NCBI GenBank assembly: GCA_004144935.1
Contig: SDZP01000268.1
Coordinates: 1-5,090, forward strand
Source of the DNA: Caulobacteraceae bacterium
Lineage (GTDB): Bacteria > Pseudomonadota > Alphaproteobacteria > Caulobacterales > Caulobacteraceae
Reading direction: 5' to 3'
DNA length: 5,090 bases
The stretch's first letter is position 1. Every line of letters begins with the position of its first letter. The translations under genes and the position numbers were made by a program. The notes beneath the pieces were generated by a model, which was not told the DNA's origin, made no database searches, and saw only the letters and a list, made by a program, of their open reading frames with translations. Of the stretch, positions 1 through 5,090 are shown in pieces.

Positions 1-491
1 CTCCAGATACCGTAGTAGCGGCCCCGCTCATGGTTGGAGAACCAGTGCGACAGGCCCACGACGCTGGCCGGCGCCCCGAAGCTCTGGAACCAGCCGTTCA
101 GCCCCCACAGCAGCACCGCCACCCAGACCACGAGGTTGAAGCCCATGGCGATGTTGATGATGGCCGAGACCAGGATCCCGAAGGCCAGGAACATGCGCGG
201 GTTGAGGTGGTCCGACAGGAAGCCGTTGGTCAGCTTGCCGAAGGCGTAGGTGTAGAAGAAGGCCGAGCCGATCAGGCCCAGATCCGCCGGCGAGAAGATG
301 CCCGCGTCGATCAGCGGCTTCTTCACCACCCCCAGCGCCAGGCGGCAGGTGTAGGCCAGGCCATAGCCGCCGGTGATGGCGATCATCACCATCAGCCGGT
401 TGTGGCGGAACATCCGGTCGATCAGGGCGCGGTCGCTGAGCGGGGCGGCGTCCGGGCCGGGCGCGAAGGCCCTGATGATGGCGCTGAGCAC
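1..491 (-). CDS. MFS transporter, OPA (GlpT/UhpT-like) group, N-terminal part
   Basis: This is an inner-membrane carrier. Only the first 163 residues are visible and the 3' part runs off the window at position 1. Hydrophobic segments lie at about residues 33-52, 70-92, 99-118 and 120-140, the first four helices expected of a 12-helix MFS protein. The loop after helix 2 has an MFS motif-A-like GKLTNGFLSDHLNPR (85-99). The stretch LNGWFQSFGAP (131-141), followed by HWFSNHERGR (149-158), resembles the GlpT/UhpC pattern (GWFQGMGWP, then HWWSQKERG), which points to the OPA family. R50 and K86 fall where GlpT has Arg45 and Lys80. The GTG at 491-489 is chosen as start because GGGGAGGGA sits 9 nt upstream (core to start). 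An in-frame ATG at 548-546 has no ribosome binding site and would add a charged, non-conserved 19-residue tail. The position after iolB suggests uptake of inositol or a related sugar acid or phosphate, but the substrate is not known. Confidence 0.85.
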   Translation of the reverse strand, partial: MLSAIIRAFAPGPDAAPLSDRALIDRMFRHNRLMVMIAITGGYGLAYTCRLALGVVKKPLIDAGIFSPADLGLIGSAFFYTYAFGKLTNGFLSDHLNPRMFLAFGILVSAIINIAMGFNLVVWVAVLLWGLNGWFQSFGAPASVVGLSHWFSNHERGRYYGIW

Positions 492-498
492 TGTGTCG

Positions 499-507
499 TC
501 CCTCCCC
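499..507 (-). promoter_or_regulatory. Strong Shine-Dalgarno site of the transporter gene
   Basis: The minus strand reads GGGGAGGGA here, with the GGAGG core at 505-501, 9 nt before the GTG at 491-489. It is the most complete ribosome binding site in the window and it decides the GTG start over the upstream in-frame ATG at 548. It suggests that the transporter is translated independently of iolB. Confidence 0.75.
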
Positions 508-520
508 GATCGTCTTGTTG

Positions 521-546
521 GGTCCGCCCGGCGAAGGGCTTGGACC
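521..546 (-). repeat. Inverted repeat (hairpin) in the iolB-transporter gap
   Basis: On the minus strand, GGTCC (546-542) pairs with GGACC (525-521), and GCCC (539-536) pairs with GGGC (529-526). The loop is TTCGCC, with a 2-nt AA bulge on one side. The nine pairs are nearly all G-C. The following bases (CAACAAGACG) contain no T-tract, so this is not a classical rho-independent terminator. It lies between the iolB stop and the transporter's Shine-Dalgarno site. It may be an mRNA-stabilising or attenuating structure, or a chance fold in GC-rich DNA. Confidence 0.5.
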
Positions 547-568
547 ATCGTCGTGTGACAGTCCGGTC

Positions 569-1372
569 TCAGGTCTTCCTGGCGATCCAGTCGTGAGCCG
601 GGTCGTTGCGGAAGATCCACTGCCGCGTCGGCCCCGCCATGACGTTCAGGTAGTAGAGGTCATAGCCGTGCGGCGCCCCGACCGGGTGGTAGCCCCGGGG
701 CACCATGACCACGTCGCCATCCTGCACGCAGACCGTCTCGTCGAGGCTGCGGTCATCGGTGTAGACCCGCTGGAAGGCGAAACCCTGGGGCGGCGACAGG
801 CGGTGGTAGTAGGTCTCCTCCAGCGCCGTTTCCTCGCCCGCCGTGGCGGTGTCGTGCTTGTGCGGCGGATAGCTGGACCAGTGGCCGCCGGGGGTGATGA
901 CCTCGACCACCAGCAGGCTGTCGGCGGGTTCGGTCTCCGGCAGGATGTGGCGGACATAGCGGGTGTTGGTCCCGGCCCCCCGGACCTCCCGGCTCATCTT
1001 GGCTGGCTCGATGACCCGCGCGGCGCCCTTTCCCGAGCCCGGCGCCGAACAGACGGCCAGTTCGACGGCCCCGACGGCGGCGACCGACCAGCCCTGGCCG
1101 GCGGGGACATAGACGGCGGCCGGGGCGGCGTCCTCGAAGACACTGGCGCGGCCGCCGAGGCCCCTGTGGGTTTCGTCGCCGACCGTGATGTCGGCCCTGC
1201 CGGTCAGCACCACCAGGCAGGCCTCGCGCTCGCCCGCCGCCTCACCGGCCGACTGTCCGGCCGCCAGGTTGACGACCCTGAAGCCGACATGGTCCCAGCC
1301 GGCGCTCTGCGGCGTGACTTCCAGCACCGTGCCGGCGGCGTCGGGGGCGTGGGGGCGGACGAGGAGGGTCAT
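569..1372 (-). CDS. iolB: 5-deoxy-glucuronate isomerase IolB
   Basis: Cytoplasmic enzyme that converts 5-deoxy-D-glucuronate to 2-deoxy-5-keto-D-gluconate, the step after IolD. The 267-residue product has the usual family length and a bicupin-type fold. The C-terminal cupin carries GGHWSSYPPHKHD (162-174), with H171 and H173 as probable metal ligands. It is followed by ETYYHR (186-191), where E186 is a probable ligand, and PRGYHP (225-230), where H229 is a probable ligand. NVMAGP (243-248) and W252 near the end are also typical of IolB. The N-terminal cupin (about 20-110) is more divergent, as usual for the family. The ATG start directly abuts the TAG stop of iolE with no gap, and AGAAGG, inside the last iolE codons, sits 8 nt upstream. 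This arrangement favours coupled translation. No truncation or missing key residue is seen. Confidence 0.96.
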   Translation of the reverse strand: MTLLVRPHAPDAAGTVLEVTPQSAGWDHVGFRVVNLAAGQSAGEAAGEREACLVVLTGRADITVGDETHRGLGGRASVFEDAAPAAVYVPAGQGWSVAAVGAVELAVCSAPGSGKGAARVIEPAKMSREVRGAGTNTRYVRHILPETEPADSLLVVEVITPGGHWSSYPPHKHDTATAGEETALEETYYHRLSPPQGFAFQRVYTDDRSLDETVCVQDGDVVMVPRGYHPVGAPHGYDLYYLNVMAGPTRQWIFRNDPAHDWIARKT

Positions 1373-2272
1373 CTAGGCCGCCTTCTTCAGGCCGGCGGCC
1401 TCGGCTTCGCGCTCGAGGGTGCGCAGGCCGAGGTCGGCGTAGGTCCGGGGGTCGGCCAGGGCCGGGTCCTGCTCGGCCTCGATGATGATCCAGCCGCCAT
1501 AGCCGATGTCCGACAGCGCCCGCATGATCTTGCCATAGTCCAGCCCGCCGTCGCCGGGCACGGTGAACATCCCGGCCAGCACGCCGTCCAAGAAGCTCGC
1601 CCCGGCCTCACGCACCTGCCTGTGGGTCGCGCGGCGGATGTCCTTGCAATGGACGTGGGCGATGCGGTCCGGATGGGCCCTGATCACCTCGACCGGGTTG
1701 ATGCCGCCCAGCGCCGCATGGCCGGTGTCCAGCGTCAGCCCGACATTGGGACCGGTGTGGCGGATGAAGGCGTCGAGGTCGGCGGCGCGCTCGACCACGG
1801 TGCCCAGGTGGTGGTGATAGGCGAAGCGCAGGCCCTGCGCGGCGATGTAATCCGCGACCTGCGTCAGCCGCTCGCCGAACGACGTCCAGCCGGCCTCGTC
1901 GAGCACCGGCGTGTCGGTCATCGGCACGGCGCGGGCCCCGTGGATGGCGTTGGAGGTCTCGGCATGCACGAAGACGGTGCTGCCCATGGCCTTCAGCAGG
2001 GCAAGGTGATCCTGCAGGGCGGCGACCTCGGCCTCGGCGTCGTGGACCAGCAGGGCGCCGCTGTACCAGCCGCCGACCAGGTCCAGGCCATAGCTGTCCA
2101 GCAACGGCTTCAGGGTCTCCGCGTCGCGCGGAAACTTGCCGCCCAGCTCGACGCCGCTGAAGCCGACGTCGCGGATGTCGGCCAGGATGGACTCCAGCGG
2201 CGTGTCGCCGCCCAGTTCCGGCATGTCGTCGTTGGCCCAGGCGATGGGGCTGACCCCGAAGCGGATGGTCAT
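1373..2272 (-). CDS. iolE: Inosose (2-keto-myo-inositol) dehydratase IolE
   Basis: Cytoplasmic enzyme that removes water from 2-keto-myo-inositol (scyllo-inosose) to give 3D-(3,5/4)-trihydroxycyclohexane-1,2-dione, the substrate of IolD. The 299-residue product matches the family length and has the xylose-isomerase-like TIM barrel pattern. The N-terminus GVSPIAWANDDMPELGGD (6-23) is a clear IolE signature. Others are GVELGGKFP (40-48), YHHHLGT (152-158), LTLDTGHAALGG (179-190), HVHCKDIR (206-213), PGDGGLDYG (239-247) and IIIEAEQDP (262-270). By family analogy the metal-site acids and histidines are among E105 or the E42 region, D182, H208 and E265; this assignment is inferred. The ATG lies 2 nt after the iolD stop, with GGGGA 6 nt upstream. 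The gene is complete and its composition matches its neighbours. Confidence 0.96.
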   Translation of the reverse strand: MTIRFGVSPIAWANDDMPELGGDTPLESILADIRDVGFSGVELGGKFPRDAETLKPLLDSYGLDLVGGWYSGALLVHDAEAEVAALQDHLALLKAMGSTVFVHAETSNAIHGARAVPMTDTPVLDEAGWTSFGERLTQVADYIAAQGLRFAYHHHLGTVVERAADLDAFIRHTGPNVGLTLDTGHAALGGINPVEVIRAHPDRIAHVHCKDIRRATHRQVREAGASFLDGVLAGMFTVPGDGGLDYGKIMRALSDIGYGGWIIIEAEQDPALADPRTYADLGLRTLEREAEAAGLKKAA

Positions 2273-2274
2273 GG

Positions 2275-4113
2275 TCAGTCCCCGGTACGCTGCTGTTTCA
2301 TTTGAACTTCATAGTCGGCCCGGGCGGCCCGGACCTGCTCGCGGCTCGAAACCTCCGGCACCGCCACGTCCCACCAGGTCCCGCCGGCCTCGGTGGAGAT
2401 GGCGGGATCGGTGTCGATGACCACCACGCTGGTGCGGTCGGCCGCGTAGGCGCGGTTCAGCGCCGCCTCGAGGTCGCCAAAGCCGCTGACCTTTTCGGCC
2501 AGGGCGCCCAGGCTGCGGGCATGGGCGGCGAAATCGATCTCGGGCAGGGTCTCGTGGCGGCTGTCGGCCAGCAGGTTGTTGAACGCCGCCCCGCCCGTCC
2601 CCGCCTGCAAGCGGTTGATGCAGCCGAAGCCCCGGTTGTCGAGCACCACGATGGTCAGCTTGCGGCCCAGCATCACCGAGGTGGCGATCTCCGAGTTCAT
2701 CATCAGGTAGCTGCCGTCGCCGACCAGGACGATGGTCTCGCGCCCCGGCTCGGCCATCTTGACGCCCAGCCCGCCGGCGATCTCGTAGCCCATGCAACTG
2801 AAGCCGTACTCGACGTGATAGCCGCCCGGCCGGTGCGTGCGCCACAGCTTGTGCAGTTCGCCCGGCAGGCCGCCGGCCGCGCAGACCACCACCGCGTCCG
2901 CGTCGGCCGTGCGCCAGACCGCGCCCAGCACCTGGGCGTCGGACGGCCGGACATTATCGCCCGGCGCGGCGGTGACCGCTTCGAAGGCGGCGTTCCAGTC
3001 GGCGACGGCGGCGGCGTGGTCGGTCTCGGCCCGCCAGTCCCGCAGACGGTCGCCGAGGCCCTCGATCACCGACCGCGCGTCGCCGACCACGGCCAGGGCG
3101 CCGTGCTTGACCGCGTCGAAGGCGGCGACATTGACCTGGACCAGCCGCCGGCCGGGGGCGCCGAAGAGGGCCCGCGAGCCGGTGGTGAAATCCTGCAGTC
3201 GCGTGCCGACGCCGATGATCAGGTCCGCCGCCTCGGCCGCCGCGTTGGCGGCGCTCGTGCCGGTAACCCCGACCGCGCCGAGATTGCACGGGTGATTCCA
3301 GGCCAGGCTGCCCTTGCCGCCCTGGGTCTCGACGACCGGGACGCGGGCCCGCTCGGCGAACCGCGCCAGCGTCGCTTCCGCCTGGCTGTAGCGGACCCCG
3401 CCGCCGGCCACGATCAGCGGCGCCTTGGCGGTCAACAGCAAGGCGGCCAGGTCGTCCAGCTCGCGCGGATCGGCCGGCTGGCGGCGGATGCGGTGCAGGC
3501 GGCGCCGGAAGAAGGCTTCCGGATAGTCATAGGCCTCGGCCTGCACGTCCTGGCAGAAGGCCAGGGTCACGGGACCGCAGTCGACCGGATCGGTCAGCAC
3601 GGCGATAGCGCGCGGCAGGGCGGCCAGCAGCTGCTCGGGCCGCGCGATGCGGTCGAAGTAGCGCGAGACCGGGCGGAAACAGTCGTTGGCGCTGACCGTG
3701 CCGTCGCCGAAGGCCTCGATCTGCTGCAGCACCGGATCGGGCCGGCGGCTGGCGTAGACGTCGCCGGGCAGCAGCAGCACCGGCAGGCGGTTCACATGCG
3801 CCAGCGCCGCGGCGGTGACCATGTTGGTGGCGCCCGGCCCGATGGAGGTGGTGCAGACCATGGCCCGCTGGCGGCGCATCTGCTTGGCGTAGGCGATGGC
3901 GGCATGGGCCATGCCCTGTTCGTTGTGGGCGCGATAGGTCGGCAGCACGTCCTGCGCCGCCTGCAGCGCCTCGCCCAGTCCCGCGACATTGCCATGCCCG
4001 AAGATGGCCCAGCAGCCGGCGAAAAAGGGAACCTCGGCGCCCTCGACCTCAACATGCTGCGCCGCCAGCCAGCGGACGGCCGCCTGGGCCGCGGTGAGAC
4101 GCACGGTGCTCAC
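2275..4113 (-). CDS. iolD: 3D-(3,5/4)-trihydroxycyclohexane-1,2-dione hydrolase IolD
   Basis: Thiamine-diphosphate enzyme of the acetolactate synthase superfamily that hydrolytically opens the cyclohexane-dione ring to 5-deoxy-D-glucuronate. The 612-residue product has three domains. The N-terminal pyrimidine-binding domain (about 5-190) carries IFGHGNVAGLGEAL (37-50), HNEQGMAHAAIAYAKQ (63-78, with catalytic-type E65), TSIGPGATN (89-97) and PDPVLQQ (125-131). A central domain spans about 215-360. The C-terminal ThDP/Mg domain (about 390-575) has GDGSYLMMNSEI (465-476) and LDNRGFGCINRLQ (491-503), the GDG...DN cofactor motif. The GTG at 4113 is chosen as start because homologues begin at this point (STVRLTAAQAAVRWLAAQ) and GGGAG lies 8 nt upstream. 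An ATG at 4359 would overlap iolC by about 250 nt and adds low-complexity, non-family sequence. The GTG overlaps the iolC stop as GTGA. No key motif is missing. Confidence 0.96.
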   Translation of the reverse strand: MSTVRLTAAQAAVRWLAAQHVEVEGAEVPFFAGCWAIFGHGNVAGLGEALQAAQDVLPTYRAHNEQGMAHAAIAYAKQMRRQRAMVCTTSIGPGATNMVTAAALAHVNRLPVLLLPGDVYASRRPDPVLQQIEAFGDGTVSANDCFRPVSRYFDRIARPEQLLAALPRAIAVLTDPVDCGPVTLAFCQDVQAEAYDYPEAFFRRRLHRIRRQPADPRELDDLAALLLTAKAPLIVAGGGVRYSQAEATLARFAERARVPVVETQGGKGSLAWNHPCNLGAVGVTGTSAANAAAEAADLIIGVGTRLQDFTTGSRALFGAPGRRLVQVNVAAFDAVKHGALAVVGDARSVIEGLGDRLRDWRAETDHAAAVADWNAAFEAVTAAPGDNVRPSDAQVLGAVWRTADADAVVVCAAGGLPGELHKLWRTHRPGGYHVEYGFSCMGYEIAGGLGVKMAEPGRETIVLVGDGSYLMMNSEIATSVMLGRKLTIVVLDNRGFGCINRLQAGTGGAAFNNLLADSRHETLPEIDFAAHARSLGALAEKVSGFGDLEAALNRAYAADRTSVVVIDTDPAISTEAGGTWWDVAVPEVSSREQVRAARADYEVQMKQQRTGD

Positions 4114-4126
4114 GCCGCCTGCTCCC
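4110..4126 (-). promoter_or_regulatory. iolC/iolD stop-start overlap with ribosome binding site
   Basis: GGGAG at 4126-4122, inside the last iolC codons, lies 8 nt before the iolD GTG (4113-4111). The iolC stop TGA (4112-4110) overlaps this GTG as GTGA. The arrangement fixes the iolD start and suggests termination-reinitiation coupling between the two genes. Confidence 0.7.
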
Positions 4127-5090
4127 GCGAGCCGCGCGCGATGCGCCAGGCCTTGGTCAGGGCGTCGAACCGAGTCGCCATGGCGGCCACCGCCGCGCTG
4201 TCGCCGATCCGTCCCGCCAGCCAGTCGCGCGCCACGTCGTAGAAGATGGTCCGGCCGACCGCGAAGCCCTTGATGATCGGGATCGTCGCCGCGACCTTGA
4301 TCGAGGCCATCAGGTCCTCGATCGGCGCCGACAGGCCCAGCAGCACCACGCCCCGGCACCAGGGATCGTTTTGCTGGATCACGGCCTCGATGTTGCGCCA
4401 GGCGGCCACGTCGTCACTGGGCTCCAGTTTCCACCAGTCGGGCTTGATGCCCAGAGCATAGAAGCGTTGCAGGCAGTCGGCGATGGCGCCGCTGTCGACC
4501 GGCATGCCCTTGGGCAGGATGACCTCGAGCAGGAATTCGTGGCGGGTCTTGCGGCAGGCGTCCGCCAGCCGGACCAGCTGCCGCTCCTGGGCCTCGCGCA
4601 GGCTGGCCGGATCGTCGGGGTGATAGAAGACCAGACATTTGACCACATGGTTCAGCGGCCATTCGGCCAGTTCGGTGGCCACGTCCGCCGAGCATTCGAA
4701 CTGCAGGGGGCGCGACTGCGGCAGCTCGATGGGCCGGCCGATCCAGTAGGGATAGTCCGCCGCCTTCGCCAGCGTGTCGAAGCCATAGCGGCCGTCGGCC
4801 AGGATCCCGAAGCGCGGATCGCCCTTGGCCACCGCATCGACGGCGCGCAGGGCCAGCAGCTTGAAGGCCGGCACCCGGGCCGGGTCGGCCCCGGTCTGGG
4901 CGATCAGGTCGTCGAACTGGCTGCGATGGTCGACGGCCAGCACGGTCAGCTCGTCATGCACCCCGTCGCGGGTGGTGGCCCAGTGGATATGCTCCAGCGC
5001 CGCGTCGTCGCGCAGGCGGAAGGGCAGGTCGGCGCGGCCGAGGAAGTGCTCCATCTCCGGCCAGGTGGCCATGGCCGGGGCGCAGCCGTG
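4110..5090 (-). CDS. iolC: IolC fusion (kinase + DUF2090 aldolase), C-terminal part
   Basis: The visible 326 residues are the C-terminal half of a two-domain protein. The frame stays open to the window edge, and the six residues before the ATG at 5072 read HGCAPA. With the following M this matches the conserved end of the PfkB kinase domain in fused IolC proteins (SRHGCAPAMP type), so that ATG is internal and the kinase half lies beyond position 5090. Numbering from that Met, the DUF2090 domain shows LAVDHRSQFDDL (45-56), FKLLALRAV (70-78), FGILADGRYGFDTL (88-101), KCLVFYHPDD (145-154), FLLEVILP (180-187), GIKPDWWKLEP (208-218) and KGFAVGRTIF (268-277). This domain resembles class I DhnA/LacD-type aldolases. 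The expected role is phosphorylation of 2-deoxy-5-keto-gluconate by the kinase half, then cleavage to dihydroxyacetone phosphate and malonate semialdehyde. The aldolase role is inferred from family knowledge. The TGA stop overlaps the iolD GTG by 4 nt. Confidence 0.93.
   Translation of the reverse strand, partial: HGCAPAMATWPEMEHFLGRADLPFRLRDDAALEHIHWATTRDGVHDELTVLAVDHRSQFDDLIAQTGADPARVPAFKLLALRAVDAVAKGDPRFGILADGRYGFDTLAKAADYPYWIGRPIELPQSRPLQFECSADVATELAEWPLNHVVKCLVFYHPDDPASLREAQERQLVRLADACRKTRHEFLLEVILPKGMPVDSGAIADCLQRFYALGIKPDWWKLEPSDDVAAWRNIEAVIQQNDPWCRGVVLLGLSAPIEDLMASIKVAATIPIIKGFAVGRTIFYDVARDWLAGRIGDSAAVAAMATRFDALTKAWRIARGSREQAA

Noticed and set aside
521..546. Rho-independent terminator after iolB
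   Set aside because: The stem is good but no T-run follows it on either strand, so it is reported only as an inverted repeat.
30..596. Plus-strand open frames opposite the transporter
   Set aside because: They lack domain features and lie antisense to a membrane protein with clear MFS motifs.
515..2305. Long plus-strand open frame of 596 codons opposite iolB and iolE
   Set aside because: Its product is rich in Gly, Ala, Val, Arg, Asp and Gln with no recognisable domain, and it lies antisense to two clear enzyme genes. Long antisense frames are expected in GC-rich DNA with strong third-position bias.
2302..4242. Long plus-strand open frame of 646 codons opposite iolD
   Set aside because: Same low-complexity antisense composition; the real gene is iolD with complete ThDP motifs. 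The apparent ATGA junction with the previous antisense frame at 2302-2305 looks like chance.
4114..4359. Upstream extension of iolD to the ATG at 4359
   Set aside because: It would overlap iolC by about 250 nt, has Gly/Arg-rich non-family sequence, and the conserved IolD N-terminus and ribosome binding site fit the GTG at 4113.
5070..5072. ATG at 5072 as the start of a stand-alone DUF2090 gene
   Set aside because: The frame continues upstream as HGCAPA, the conserved PfkB/DUF2090 linker of fused IolC, so this Met is internal.

Overview
The window is a piece of a myo-inositol catabolism (iol) operon from a high-GC bacterium, with every gene on the minus strand. The strong G/C preference at third codon positions, the iolC-D-E-B order and the kinase/aldolase fusion form of IolC all fit a proteobacterium. 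An alphaproteobacterium, possibly of the Caulobacter type, is my best guess, but the sequence does not prove it.

Layout in the direction of transcription (high to low coordinates): (1) 5090-4110, the C-terminal half of a fused IolC (PfkB-type kinase followed by a DUF2090 aldolase-like domain), whose kinase half lies outside the window; (2) 4113-2275, iolD, a ThDP-dependent ring hydrolase; (3) 2272-1373, iolE, inosose dehydratase; (4) 1372-569, iolB, 5-deoxy-glucuronate isomerase; (5) a 77-nt gap holding an inverted repeat; (6) 491-1, the N-terminal 163 residues of a major facilitator transporter resembling the organophosphate:phosphate antiporter (OPA, GlpT/UhpT/UhpC) group, cut by the window edge.

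The four enzymes catalyse consecutive steps: IolE dehydrates 2-keto-myo-inositol, IolD opens the resulting cyclohexane-dione ring to 5-deoxy-glucuronate, IolB isomerises this to 2-deoxy-5-keto-gluconate, and IolC phosphorylates it and (through DUF2090) probably cleaves it to dihydroxyacetone phosphate plus malonate semialdehyde. The first dehydrogenase (IolG/IdhA) and the last one (IolA) are not in view. iolC to iolB are packed with a 4-nt overlap, a 2-nt gap and a 0-nt gap, so they must be one transcript with probable translational coupling. The transporter is separated by 77 nt and has its own strong Shine-Dalgarno sequence.

No RNA gene, mobile element, CRISPR array, operon promoter or convincing rho-independent terminator is visible. 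This is a well-known pathway rather than a new system. The points of most interest are the OPA-like transporter attached to an inositol operon and the hairpin in front of it.
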